From Roseicyclus mahoneyensis (GTDB taxonomy: Bacteria; Pseudomonadota; Alphaproteobacteria; Rhodobacterales; Rhodobacteraceae), in NCBI RefSeq assembly GCF_003148775.1, contig NZ_QGGW01000003.1, positions 124,001 to 188,000 on the forward strand: a stretch of 64,000 bases of DNA, read 5' to 3'. Both the position numbers and the translations under genes were made by a program. Positions 56,191 through 64,000 of the stretch are shown here, in pieces. Under the pieces are notes generated by a model. It was not told where the DNA came from and made no database searches. It worked only from the letters and a program-made list of their open reading frames with translations. The first letter of the stretch is position 1; each line of letters begins with the position of its first letter.

Positions 56191-56796
56191 TCAGGCGCCG
56201 AGCGCAAGCTTGACCGCCAGAGCCAGCATCGTCGCGCCCACCATGGCATCCAGCGCCCGCCACGCGGCAGGCCGGGCAAAGACAGGGGCAAGCCCGCGCG
56301 CGCCATAGCCCAAGGCCACGAAGAACAGGACGGAGGCCGACAGCGCGCCCGCGCCAAAAGCCCAACGCCCCTCGCCATAGGTGGCCGCGACCGCGCCGAT
56401 CAGCCCGACCGTGTCAAGATAGACATGCGGATTGGCCCATGTCAGCAGTAGGGTCGTGGCGATGGCAGTGCGCAGGCCTTGCCGTGCCGGGCCGACGGCC
56501 TCAAGCGCGCCGGTCGTGGTCAAGGCGGCCCGCAGGCTGCGCAGGCCGTAGACCACGAGAAAGGCCGCGCCGCCCCAGCGCATCGCCTCGATCGCCCAAG
56601 GGGCGCGTGCTGCAATGGCCCCGAAACCCGCGACGCCGGTGAAGATCAGAACCGCCTCGGAAAGGCAGCAGACGGCCACCACCGCACCGACATGGGCGCG
56701 GCGCAACCCTTGGCGTAGGACAAAGGCATTTTGCGCCCCGATGGCGAGGATCAGCGACAGCGACAGGGCAAAGCCTGCGATCAGGGCGGCGGTCAT
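56191..56796 (-). CDS. LysE/ArgO family amino-acid exporter
   Basis: A 201-residue membrane protein with about six helices. It has AIGAQNAFVLRQGLRRAHVG (the LysE signature near the N-terminus) and LLLTWANPHVYLDTVGLIG, which matches ArgO/LysE exporters of arginine or lysine. The LysR-type activator ArgP is usually divergent beside it; the 263-bp region upstream does not hold one. It starts at the ATG of 56796. Confidence 0.92.
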   Translation of the reverse strand: MTAALIAGFALSLSLILAIGAQNAFVLRQGLRRAHVGAVVAVCCLSEAVLIFTGVAGFGAIAARAPWAIEAMRWGGAAFLVVYGLRSLRAALTTTGALEAVGPARQGLRTAIATTLLLTWANPHVYLDTVGLIGAVAATYGEGRWAFGAGALSASVLFFVALGYGARGLAPVFARPAAWRALDAMVGATMLALAVKLALGA

Positions 56797-57059
56797 GAGG
56801 GCGGTTCCGGTCTGGTGATCCGGTCCGCCTAGCGGGGGCAGGCGGGTCGGTCCAGCGCAAAAACATGCCGATCACGTGACGGCGGTTGATCATCGACCGC
56901 GCAAGTCTTGCCGCCGTGATCGCGCGGCGGACGGCCAAGGATCTGAGGGTAGATCTCACCCCCGTGGTCAGGGTTCATCCACCACTTTACCGACCGGTTC
57001 CCGCCACGCCGCGCAGGCGTGTCCCAAGGTCATGCGCCGTGGGCAGCGGCGCGCCCTTG

Positions 57060-58187
57060 TCAGGGCAGGTATTGGGTCGGGTTCACCGCCTCGAACCCGC
57101 GTCGCACCTCGAAATGCAGGAACGACGGGTCGCCCGGGCCGACCTCGGCCAGGGTCTGTCCCTGGGTCACGCGGTCACCGCGCGCGACGGAGATGTTGCG
57201 GATGTTGGCGTAGACCGTCAGCAGCCCATCTGAATGACGCACGACAAGGATCGGGATCTGGTCGGTGTCCCGCGTGATCGCCGCCACCTCGCCGTCGCCC
57301 GCGGCGCGCACGGGAGTTCCCGTCGCGGCCCCGATGTCGATGCCTTCGTTGCCACGGCCATAGGGCCGAATGATGCTGCCCGACACCGGCATGATGAAGC
57401 GGGCCGTGGGGGCTGCTGCGGGCGGCGGTGTCGGTGCAGGCGCAGGGGCGGCCGCCGGCGCCGCGGTCTGCGTGCCGCTTGCGGGCGGGGTGCCCTGTTG
57501 GATCGGTGCGGGCAGAGGCGTCGCCGAGGAGGGTGGCAGCGGCGCCACCGTGGTGCCGGGGGCTGTACGGGCGGCTTGTGGGGCCTCTTCGATCACCAGC
57601 GGGATGATCAGGAATTGCCCTTCGCGGACCGCCAGATCGGGGCCGAGCCCGTTCCATTCCGCCAGCGAGCGCACCGACACGCTGTAGAGCCGCGCGACCG
57701 AATAGGCGGTTTCGCCGCGGGCCACGCGGTGGCGCACGGGTTCCGCACCGTCCTGCACCGCCAAGGGTGCAGCGGCAGGGGTCTGGCGGGCCTCGGCGGC
57801 GTCGATGGCGCCCGAGGCGATGGCGGCGATGTCGCGCCCTCCGGGTGCGGCAGTGCCACCGGGTGTCACCCGGCGCGGCAAGGCGAGGATTTCATCAGCC
57901 CGCAGCACATCGGTGGTCTGCCGTCCGTTGAAGCGGGCCAGTTCATCGGCGTCCACGCCGATGCGCGCGGCGACACCCGCGACCGTGTCGCCGCGACGGG
58001 CCACGACGACCTGATAGCTTTCATATGTCAAAAGCCCGTTGGCATCAGGGGCGGGACGGGGGGCAGCCACGCCTGCGCCCCTTGTCGAAATGCGGTCGGG
58101 CCGCAGGTCGAAATCGAGGTCGGACGCGACGCAGCCCGCCAGAAACGGCAGGCAAAGGCCAAGGGCGATCAGATGGGCGCGGCGCAT
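57060..58187 (-). CDS. nlpD: NlpD-like lipoprotein: two LysM domains and degenerate M23 domain
   Basis: A 375-residue outer-membrane lipoprotein (lipobox LAGC). LysM domains lie near residues 50-105 (VVVARRGDTVAGVAARIGVD) and 155-205 (HRVARGETAYSVARLYSVS). A Pro/Ala linker leads to the C-terminal M23 fold (IRPYGRGNEGIDIGAATG, PSFLHFEVRRG). The zinc His of HxGID is Asn-Glu and one His of HLHFE is Phe, so it should not cut peptidoglycan; like NlpD it would activate an amidase. GAGGAAG supports the ATG at 58187. It follows pcm and surE in the conserved order. Confidence 0.92.
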   Translation of the reverse strand: MRRAHLIALGLCLPFLAGCVASDLDFDLRPDRISTRGAGVAAPRPAPDANGLLTYESYQVVVARRGDTVAGVAARIGVDADELARFNGRQTTDVLRADEILALPRRVTPGGTAAPGGRDIAAIASGAIDAAEARQTPAAAPLAVQDGAEPVRHRVARGETAYSVARLYSVSVRSLAEWNGLGPDLAVREGQFLIIPLVIEEAPQAARTAPGTTVAPLPPSSATPLPAPIQQGTPPASGTQTAAPAAAPAPAPTPPPAAAPTARFIMPVSGSIIRPYGRGNEGIDIGAATGTPVRAAGDGEVAAITRDTDQIPILVVRHSDGLLTVYANIRNISVARGDRVTQGQTLAEVGPGDPSFLHFEVRRGFEAVNPTQYLP

Positions 58188-58342
58188 CGCTCGGGTCTTC
58201 CTCAACATCATGGCCGGACCATGGGCCGGGCATTCACTGGCTACGACCCCGCGGGTCGGGGTTCTTGTCTTGATGCCGCTTCTACATCGAAACCGGGGCA
58301 TGGATAAACCCCTGCGGCGGCGAATTGCCGATCACAGTTGCC

Positions 58343-58993
58343 TCAATCGCGCGGCAGGCCGTCGATCAGAGGGACGAAACGCACCGGCATGATCTCGTCA
58401 TAGTCGAAGCCCGCGCCATCGGCGCGGCGGGTGACCTTGATCAGGCTTTGCACCGCGTCGGACTGGCCGACGGGTAGCACCATGACCCCGCCGAGCTTGA
58501 GCTGTTGCAGCAGTGGCCCCGGCGGGTCCTCGGCCGCGGCCGTCACGAGGATCCGGTCGAAGGGGCCTTGATCGGGCAAGCCGAAACTGCCGTCGCCCGT
58601 CAGCACGGTGATGTTGGTGAGGCCAAGGGCAGCAAACCGCGCCTCGGCCTCGCGCGTCAGGGTTCGGAAGCGGTCGATGGTGTAGACGCGGCGCGCCAAT
58701 TCGCCAAGGATCGCGGCCTGATAGCCCGAGCCGGTCCCGATCTCCAGCACGGTGTCGCGCGGCTGGACCGACAGCGCCTGCGTCATCAGCCCCACGACTG
58801 AGGGCTGGCTGATCGTCTGGCCCGACGCGATGGGCAGCGGCATGTCCTCGTAGGCGCGGGCGGCGAAATGGCCCTGCACGAACCCGCCACGGTCGATCGC
58901 CTCCATCGCCTTGAGCACACGGGTGTCGGTCACGCCTTTCTGGCGCAGCTGGAACAGGAACTGCATCTTGCGCGTGGCGTCCTCGGGGGTCAT
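58343..58993 (-). CDS. pcm: Protein-L-isoaspartate O-methyltransferase
   Basis: A 216-residue SAM enzyme that repairs isoaspartyl residues in aged proteins. It has the family motifs [39 protein letters not shown] (SAM loop) and [27 protein letters not shown]. The start overlaps the surE stop as ATGA, so they are translated together. In many proteobacteria surE, pcm and nlpD keep this order. Confidence 0.96.
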   Translation of the reverse strand: MTPEDATRKMQFLFQLRQKGVTDTRVLKAMEAIDRGGFVQGHFAARAYEDMPLPIASGQTISQPSVVGLMTQALSVQPRDTVLEIGTGSGYQAAILGELARRVYTIDRFRTLTREAEARFAALGLTNITVLTGDGSFGLPDQGPFDRILVTAAAEDPPGPLLQQLKLGGVMVLPVGQSDAVQSLIKVTRRADGAGFDYDEIMPVRFVPLIDGLPRD

Positions 58994-59775
58994 TCCAGCG
59001 CGGCCCTCAAGGTGTCGAGTCTGTCATGCGCGGTCAGATCGGCGCGCATCGGCGTGACCGAGATATAGCCGTCGAGATTGGCATGGGCATCCGAGCCCGG
59101 TTCGGTGGCGATGTCCTGCCGCCCGCCCTTGATCCACAGGAACCGGCGGCCATTGGGGGCCAGATGCGGCTCGACGCTGAAATGCGTCCCGCGCCGGTAG
59201 CCTTGCGTGGTGACGCGGGTGCCGCGCACCTCGGCGGCGGGCAGGGGTGGGAAGTTCACGTTGTAGAAAACGCGGTAATCGGTCTGATCCCAGTGGCCGT
59301 TGTCGAGGAGCTTGCGGATCACCCCCGCGCCATGCTGGCTGGCCGCCTCGAAACTGTCGCTCAGGGTCACGTTGCCGGGGCCGTAGTATTGCGAGAGCGC
59401 GATGGCGGGCAGGCCCTGAAGTGCGGCCTCCATCGCGCCACCGATGGTGCCGGAGTAAAGCACGTTCTCGGCCGCGTTGTTGCCCCGGTTCACGCCTGAA
59501 AGCACCAGATCGGGCGGGCTGTCCCTGAGCACGTCAAAAAGCCCCGCCAGCACGCAATCGGCGGGCGAGCCTTCGGCGGCGAAGCGGCGGGGGGCGAGTT
59601 CCGCGATCATCGTGGGGTGGACGTAGGAAATGCAGTGGCCCACCCCCGATTGCTCGAAAGCGGGGGCAACGGTCCAGACCTCGCCCGTGGGTCCAGCGAT
59701 CTCGGCAGCGATGGCTTCCAGCACCTTGAGGCCGGGGGCATTGATGCCGTCGTCATTGGTGATGAGGATGCGCAT
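58990..59775 (-). CDS. surE: 5'/3'-nucleotidase SurE
   Basis: A 261-residue metal-dependent nucleotidase and exopolyphosphatase. It has [20 protein letters not shown] (the Asp-Asp metal site), [25 protein letters not shown] and PALALSQ-like [10 protein letters not shown], with the C-terminal dimer region after them. The start at 59775 is standard for the family. It overlaps pcm and follows the TspO-like gene, in the leftward serS group. Confidence 0.96.
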   Translation of the reverse strand: MRILITNDDGINAPGLKVLEAIAAEIAGPTGEVWTVAPAFEQSGVGHCISYVHPTMIAELAPRRFAAEGSPADCVLAGLFDVLRDSPPDLVLSGVNRGNNAAENVLYSGTIGGAMEAALQGLPAIALSQYYGPGNVTLSDSFEAASQHGAGVIRKLLDNGHWDQTDYRVFYNVNFPPLPAAEVRGTRVTTQGYRRGTHFSVEPHLAPNGRRFLWIKGGRQDIATEPGSDAHANLDGYISVTPMRADLTAHDRLDTLRAALE

Positions 59776-59853
59776 GGGGTCGTCCTGCCGGGTGCGGTTG
59801 CGCTCGGGTCTAGCGGCTGGGGGGCGGCGCGGCAAGCGGGCGGGGCCCCCTGA

Positions 59854-59913
59854 TTGGGGGCTCTGCCCCCGGCCTTCGGCCTCCCCTGGGATATTTTTGA
59901 AACAGAGAAGGGG
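59854..59913 (+). repeat. Dispersed intergenic element, copy 2
   Basis: A GGGGGC...GCCCCC hairpin, GGCCTTCGGCC hairpin, TCCCCTGGG, then ATATTTTTGAAACAGAGAAG. The order and most bases match the minus-strand reading of 14418-14482. It lies just after the TspO-like gene stop and before surE on the leftward transcript. Confidence 0.7.
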
Positions 59914-60642
59914 TTAGGCGCGGATCTGGCGGGCCGCCAGCGCCAGCATCGCCGCGGCGCCAAGGCCTGCGGCGATACCGAAGGCGGTGGCACCGTTGGT
60001 GGCGAGCACGCCGATCAGCGCCCAGCCAACCGCGAGGGGATAGGTGGGCGTGCGCAGGCGAAGCGTAAGGGCGACGGCGAGGGCAAGAGCGATCAGAAGC
60101 ATGACCCAGCTGACAGCCGCCGGGCTGCCCCAACCGTAACCCATGACCACGGTGCCGGTCGCCACGCAGGACGCGGCGGTGAGCCAGCCGGCATAGAGAC
60201 CGAGGGGGAGGGCATTCCACGCCCGGTCTCGGGCGGGAGCGCGCAGGAGCGCCCAGAGCGCGCCGCCGAGCATCGCCCAGATCAGGATCGTGGCCATCAC
60301 CGGGGCGCTCAGCGCGACCGCGATCCAGCTGGCGCCTATGGCGAGGCTGACGAAGGCGCCCCAGCGCCCCGCGTCCCAATCGGCGGCGGTGTCGCGGCGC
60401 AACAGGCCGTAGCCCGCGGAGCCGAGCAGCCAGAGGTAGATCACGCCCCAGATCGAGAAGGCATAGCCTGCCGGCTGGATCGGGGGATCGTCGACCGGGA
60501 TCGGTAGCTGCGCCGGATCAAAGCCGGTGAAGGGCTGTGCCAGAAAGGGCGAGACGACGAAGGCCACGGCAGCCACAAGCACCAGCACCGCCTTGAGCTT
60601 GGCGCCGTCTTGCGGGTCGTCGGGGTTTTCCAGATCAGGCAA
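59914..60642 (-). CDS. TspO-like tryptophan-rich membrane protein
   Basis: A 242-residue membrane protein with about seven hydrophobic segments, longer than standard five-helix TspO. Trp-rich parts such as [25 protein letters not shown] and [11 protein letters not shown] fit the broader TspO/tryptophan-rich sensory group. I propose the TTG at 60642 ([13 protein letters not shown]), which overlaps the serS stop by 8 bp and has GGGAA nearby; ATG starts further up would extend into serS. Its place within the serS-surE-pcm-nlpD run is unusual. The role is unknown. Confidence 0.7.
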   Translation of the reverse strand: MPDLENPDDPQDGAKLKAVLVLVAAVAFVVSPFLAQPFTGFDPAQLPIPVDDPPIQPAGYAFSIWGVIYLWLLGSAGYGLLRRDTAADWDAGRWGAFVSLAIGASWIAVALSAPVMATILIWAMLGGALWALLRAPARDRAWNALPLGLYAGWLTAASCVATGTVVMGYGWGSPAAVSWVMLLIALALAVALTLRLRTPTYPLAVGWALIGVLATNGATAFGIAAGLGAAAMLALAARQIRA

Positions 60643-61927
60643 GGGTTCCCTCGGGCGTGATGCATGTCTTGCCCGCCATATAGGGATGCAGCACCGCCGG
60701 GATAACCACCGACCCATCCGCCCGCTGGCCGTTTTCCAGAACCGCGATCAGGCAGCGGCCCACGGCGAGGCCGGAGCCGTTGAGCGTATGGACAAACTCG
60801 GGCTTGCCGCCGCCTGTGGGGCGGAACCGCGCGTTCATCCGTCGCGCCTGAAAATCGCCGCAGGTGGAAACCGAGCTGATCTCGCGGTAGGTGTTCTGGC
60901 CCGGCAGCCAGGCCTCGATGTCATAGGTGCGCCGCGCGCCGAAGCCCATGTCGCCGGTACACAGCACCATGGTGCGGTAGGGGATGCCGAGATGTTCGAG
61001 GATGCCCTCGGCGCAGCGCAACATGCGGGTCTGTTCCGCATCCGAGTGGTCGGGATGGGTGATCGACACCATCTCGACCTTTTCGAACTGATGCTGGCGC
61101 AGCATGCCCGCCGTGTCGCGGCCTGCCGATCCGGCCTCGGAGCGGAAGCACAGCGAATGGGCGGTCAGGCGCATGGGCAGGGTGGCTTCGTCAAGGATTT
61201 CGCCCGCGACGATGTTGGTCAGCGACACCTCGGAGGTGGGGATGAGCCACCAGCCATTGGTCGTCTCGTAGCTGTCCTCGCCGAACTTCGGCAACTGTCC
61301 GGTGCCGAACATGGTTTCCGCGCGGACCAACACCGGGCCGTTCACCTCGGTCAATCCGTTCTCGGTCGTGTGGATGTCGAGCATGAATTGCGCCAGCGCC
61401 CGGTGCAGGCGGGCGATGGCGCCTTGCATCACGACAAAGCGTGCGCCCGAGAGTTTCGCCGCCGTCTCGAAATCAAGGCCGGGGGCGGCGCCTGCGATCT
61501 CGTAATGTTCCTTGGGCGCAAAGTCGAAGGCGCGCGGCGTGCCCCAGCGGTGCAACTCCACATTGCCCGCCTCGTCCGCGCCATCGGGCACGTCCGGATA
61601 GGGCAGGTTGGGGATGGTGGCGAGCAGGTCGCGGAGCGCGCCGTCCTTGGCCTTGGCCTCTTCCTCCAGCCTTGCGATCTCGTCCTTTTTCTCGGTCACC
61701 AACGCGCGCAGCCGGTCAAACTCGGCCTCGTCGCCGCGCGCCTTGGCGGCGCCGACCTCCTTGGAGGCGGCGTTGCGGTCGGCCAGCGCGGTTTCCGCGG
61801 CCAGGATGCAGGCGCGGCGTGCCTCGTCGAGCGACAGGATGGTGAGGGACTGCGAGGCCATGCCACGGCGGGCGAGGGCGGCGTCGAAGGCGGCGGGATT
61901 TTCACGGATGGCGCGGATGTCGTGCAT
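60635..61927 (-). CDS. serS: Seryl-tRNA synthetase
   Basis: A 430-residue class II synthetase that charges tRNA-Ser. The N-terminal coiled coil (residues about 30-100, with [23 protein letters not shown]) binds tRNA. The catalytic core has [40 protein letters not shown] (motif 2) and [20 protein letters not shown] (motif 3). The start at 61927 ([15 protein letters not shown]) is the family start. It heads the leftward serS to nlpD group. Confidence 0.97.
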   Translation of the reverse strand: MHDIRAIRENPAAFDAALARRGMASQSLTILSLDEARRACILAAETALADRNAASKEVGAAKARGDEAEFDRLRALVTEKKDEIARLEEEAKAKDGALRDLLATIPNLPYPDVPDGADEAGNVELHRWGTPRAFDFAPKEHYEIAGAAPGLDFETAAKLSGARFVVMQGAIARLHRALAQFMLDIHTTENGLTEVNGPVLVRAETMFGTGQLPKFGEDSYETTNGWWLIPTSEVSLTNIVAGEILDEATLPMRLTAHSLCFRSEAGSAGRDTAGMLRQHQFEKVEMVSITHPDHSDAEQTRMLRCAEGILEHLGIPYRTMVLCTGDMGFGARRTYDIEAWLPGQNTYREISSVSTCGDFQARRMNARFRPTGGGKPEFVHTLNGSGLAVGRCLIAVLENGQRADGSVVIPAVLHPYMAGKTCITPEGTLA

Positions 61928-62092
61928 GGGGGCCTCGTCTGGCGCTGTCGTCGGGCGGGGTATGCCAGAGGCGGGCGGAGGGGGGAAGGGGCGCGTGGCG
62001 GCGGGCCTGACGCAGACGTGACCGCGCGGGCGGCGGCGCGGCTTGACAGGGGCGGGGCGGCGGCGGTCTGCTGGCCGGAAAGGAGTCGCGCC

Positions 62093-62356
62093 TTGGGAGA
62101 CTTCCTTGCCCTTTTGCTGGCCTATTACACCTGCGATGCGGCAGCGCAGGGGCAGCAGCCGCTCAGCCACGACCGGTTCGCCTGCGTCGAGACCTACGAG
62201 GCGGTGAAGGACTGGTTTGCGCCTCTGGACCCGTCGCCCATGGGCACCCCGGAATATGGGGCGGAGCGGATCGCCACCTATCGCGCGTTTACGGCGTGGG
62301 AGGCGGCGAATGCGGAACTGGTGGCGCAGTTGCGGGCGGAGGCGCGGGGGGAGTAG
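62093..62356 (+). CDS. 87-residue hypothetical protein with TTG start
   Basis: The reading frame starts at TTG 62093 with AAAGGAG 7 bases before it: [20 protein letters not shown], then [20 protein letters not shown] and an acidic end. The helix at the start is mildly hydrophobic. It is divergent from serS. I recognise no family name but have seen similar short proteins in Rhodobacter relatives. No ATG start is available near the ribosome-binding site. Confidence 0.55.
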   Translation: MGDFLALLLAYYTCDAAAQGQQPLSHDRFACVETYEAVKDWFAPLDPSPMGTPEYGAERIATYRAFTAWEAANAELVAQLRAEARGE

Positions 62357-62372
62357 CGGGCGTGAATGGGTA

Positions 62373-62393
62373 GGTTGCGCCTTCAGGCGCACC
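62373..62393. repeat. REP-like palindrome GGTTGCGCC-TTCA-GGCGCACC
   Basis: GGTTGCGCC (62373-62381) and GGCGCACC (62386-62393) pair with one extra base. GTAGG lies at its left edge, as in the copies at 27027 and 48485. It follows the 87-residue gene. Confidence 0.6.
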
Positions 62394-62587
62394 GCAATAC
62401 CGCTCGACGCCCTCACCAAGCCGGGCCATCGCCGAGCCGCGGGGAGGCGATCTGACCTTTGAGCCTTGCGCTTTATGGTGCCATGCCCGGACGACCTTTG
62501 GCCGGAGCGCCCACGTCACCAAATCGCCGCCCCGGGGGGCGGGTCGGCGATGGGCCGGCGTCCTGCGGACGCTGTTCGGCCCGGGGC

Positions 62588-62614
62588 GAGGAACTCCATC
62601 GTTTGGAGTTCCTC
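62588..62614. terminator. Perfect 11-bp hairpin
   Basis: GAGGAACTCCA (62588-62598) pairs with TGGAGTTCCTC (62604-62614) around a 5-base loop, followed by TAAAT. It lies at the border between GC-rich and AT-rich sequence, upstream of the TylF-like gene. It looks like a terminator with a weak T-run. Confidence 0.6.
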
Positions 62615-62819
62615 TAAATCAACCCGACGGACTCTGCTCTCCGCCTCGAGGTACAACTGAGCAATTGTTGGCCCGTTCGGAAACTTGGGTCCGTATTACC
62701 ACGTAGGGGTATTGCAAGAATTGGGCCCCTAGTATAGGGATAGTCGGTAACAGCGGTAAAAATGGGCGCAAATATTTCCAGAATGTTCCGCGCAGTAATT
62801 TTGAAATTGAGGAGGAAAA

Positions 62820-63560
62820 ATGGCTTTTGGAATTGGGCGTTATATAAAGAGAACACTTGGAATTAAGCGCAAGCCTAAAGTAAGGCGAGGTTATATTGGC
62901 GACGCGTTTTCCACGTGGTTTGTGAATTTGGATTTCATGGACGACCCTAATTTTTCATCTGCATGGTTAAAGGCTGAAAATGCTTATAAAAACAGCCCAA
63001 TAGATGTCCCTGATATTAGGTGGAGGGCACATGTAGCTTTGTTTGCCGCAAGGCATGGCCTATCACTGGAGGGCGATTTTGTTGAGTGTGGAGTTGACAG
63101 TGGTTTGCTTTCAACCACTATTTGCAATAGCCTTGGATTCCAAAAAGTTCCAAAAAAGTTTTATCTCTTTGACACATTCAAGGGCATACCGACCGCGACA
63201 GAGTCAGAAAACACTAGAATGGGGTATTATGACAGCTACGAGGATGTCAGGCAAAACTTTCAGGAATTCCCCAACGTCGAACTGGTTAGGGGTATTTTGC
63301 CTGGTAGTCTTAGTGACTGCAAGATCAATAAAATATGTTACCTAAGCGTTGATCTGAATGTCGCTAAAACGGAACTTGAGGTTATTAATTCGCTTTGGGA
63401 TAAAATATCGCCAACTGCCTTCATTGTAATCGATGACTACGGTTGGAAGCATCACTTTGAAACATATAATGTATGGAATAATTTTGCCAGATCTAAAAAT
63501 ACGATGGTTGCTACACTGCCAACAGGACAAGGACTTTTAATAAAACCTCATATGGGTTAA
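62820..63560 (+). CDS. TylF/MycF-like O-methyltransferase; AT-rich gene
   Basis: A 246-residue SAM-dependent methyltransferase of the TylF (macrocin O-methyltransferase) family: DFVECGVDSGLLSTTICNSL for SAM binding, KKFYLFDTFKGIPTATESEN, and YLSVDLNVAKTELEVINSLW then FIVIDDYG for the metal site. GAGGAGG precedes the ATG. The gene and about 200 bp before it are visibly AT-rich, with codons unlike all neighbours, which suggests transfer. Such enzymes often act on surface glycans, but no glycan genes are beside it. Confidence 0.85.
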   Translation: MAFGIGRYIKRTLGIKRKPKVRRGYIGDAFSTWFVNLDFMDDPNFSSAWLKAENAYKNSPIDVPDIRWRAHVALFAARHGLSLEGDFVECGVDSGLLSTTICNSLGFQKVPKKFYLFDTFKGIPTATESENTRMGYYDSYEDVRQNFQEFPNVELVRGILPGSLSDCKINKICYLSVDLNVAKTELEVINSLWDKISPTAFIVIDDYGWKHHFETYNVWNNFARSKNTMVATLPTGQGLLIKPHMG

Positions 63561-63576
63561 GTTGTCATACGTGAAG

Positions 63577-63596
63577 GGCTCTGTCGCAACAGAGCC
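63577..63596. terminator. 8-bp hairpin between convergent genes
   Basis: GGCTCTGT (63577-63584) and ACAGAGCC (63589-63596) form a stem around CGCA, between the TylF-like gene and the leftward thyX. Only a short T-rich stretch follows. Confidence 0.55.
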
Positions 63597-63604
63597 GTTA
63601 TCAT

Positions 63605-64000
63605 TCACCCAAACACCCCCTCAAACTCCCGCCATTCCCCCTTGCTCATCCCGCTCGTCTCCTGCGTCACGTCCTCCCCCGCCAGACGCCGCCGGATCAC
63701 CTCGAGCCCCTTGGCGCTCAGGTTCACGCCGCCCATCCGGTAATCGGCGAAGGCCGCATAGGCGAGCGGCACCCAATCGGCCACCAGCTTGCACATCAGT
63801 TCCGCATAGACCCGGATCTCGTATTGCGCATGGGCGTCCGCCCGTAGGCGCAGGAAGTGGAAAAGGTTGTGCAGGTCCACCTTCCAATACCATTGCGTGT
63901 AGATGTTCGCGGGCAGGTTCATCCGCGCCAGTTCGCGGGCCAGACCCTGCTGGCCATCCTGCGAAAGCATCGCCTCGTAATTGTCATAGGCGCGGCCTGC
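63605..64000 (-). CDS. thyX: FAD-dependent thymidylate synthase ThyX, 3' part
   Basis: The C-terminal part of ThyX, which makes dTMP with FAD and methylenetetrahydrofolate. It shows LPANIYTQWYWKVDLHNLFHFL then RADAHAQYEIRVYAELM, a strongly conserved segment. The frame stays open to the window edge, so the gene starts beyond it; an internal ATG at 63970 is not the true start. About 131 residues are visible of a usual 220-300. The ThyX motif RHRxxSxxE is outside the window. Confidence 0.94.
   Translation of the reverse strand, partial: AGRAYDNYEAMLSQDGQQGLARELARMNLPANIYTQWYWKVDLHNLFHFLRLRADAHAQYEIRVYAELMCKLVADWVPLAYAAFADYRMGGVNLSAKGLEVIRRRLAGEDVTQETSGMSKGEWREFEGVFG

Larger units (their letters stand above)
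62357..62819. other. 463-bp gap at the edge of an AT-rich insertion
   Basis: The left half is GC-rich and holds the REP-like palindrome at 62373 and the 11-bp hairpin at 62588; neither half has a convincing coding frame. From about 62615 the base use changes to AT-rich, which continues through the TylF-like gene. The change point may be an insertion boundary, but no direct repeat or transposase remnant is visible. Confidence 0.5.

Noticed and set aside
56797-57059. Possible divergent ArgP-type regulator beside the LysE/ArgO gene
   Set aside because: No frame on either strand shows a LysR helix-turn-helix; the stretch is too short and has no ribosome-binding site.
63577-63596. Hairpin resembling an insertion-sequence end (GGCTCTGTTGC-like)
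   Set aside because: No matching second end, target duplication or transposase fragment; it is adequately explained as a terminator between convergent genes.

Overview
The window is GC-rich, densely coded chromosomal DNA from an alphaproteobacterium, most likely a phototrophic member of the Rhodobacteraceae (Rhodobacter/Roseobacter lineage). The evidence is: a tRNA-His without G-1/C73; a GTTC-N7-GTTC LexA-type site before an mmcB-like gene; the bacteriochlorophyll genes bchE and bchJ under PpsR-like and FnrL-like boxes; a pccB/pccA/mcm propionyl-CoA locus with its regulator PccR; HdaA next to ppk1-ppx; and several families typical of this lineage. No species is named.

Layout. 1-4.8 kb: end of a riboflavin/NusB operon (ribE end, unknown gene, ribBA-like, ribH, nusB), then a cation/Ca2+ exchanger and a strong terminator. 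5-12.4 kb: mmcB, tRNA-His, rluD, rpoH, a divergent CMD/TetR pair with a multi-site operator, and an iron-linked run (CDGSH protein, 54-aa protein, bfd, bfr). 12.5-23.3 kb: oligoendopeptidase F and a leftward set (secreted protein, EEP hydrolase, TerB-DnaJ, GNAT, VOC), then a rightward set (5-formyl-THF cyclo-ligase, YmdB-like phosphoesterase, two coupled EamA transporters, SLC13/RCK transporter, lipoprotein). 23.3-27 kb: bchEJ and a CFA-synthase-like methyltransferase. 27-34 kb: carB, an AT-rich insertion with a membrane OB-fold-like protein, an orphan BrnA-like protein, proS and two tiny membrane proteins. 34-40 kb: ppx, ppk1, hdaA, AI-2E-type transporter. 40-54 kb: mcm, sulfotransferase-like gene, pccA, small lipoproteins, RidA, pccB, a frameshifted DUF486 gene, a Bcr/CflA-type MFS transporter, pccR, CoxG-like protein. 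54-62 kb: YdcH-like, degenerate HAD protein, EamA, LysE/ArgO, then nlpD-pcm-surE-TspO-like-serS. The right end holds a 463-bp structured gap, an AT-rich TylF-like methyltransferase gene and the 3' part of thyX.

How the genes work together. PccA and PccB carboxylate propionyl-CoA and the B12-dependent mutase converts (R)-methylmalonyl-CoA to succinyl-CoA (an epimerase is not in the window); PccR-type TTTGCAAA sites lie before both pccB and pccR. BchE is a second B12-linked enzyme, with redox/light-type boxes in its promoter. Ppk1 and Ppx make and degrade polyphosphate beside HdaA, a replication regulator. Bfd and Bfr form an iron storage and release pair. SurE, Pcm and NlpD keep a widely conserved order.

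Most coding calls are secure. The interesting material is in gene overlaps, operators, small proteins and two AT-rich insertions. I saw no CRISPR array, complete insertion sequence, prophage or rRNA operon.
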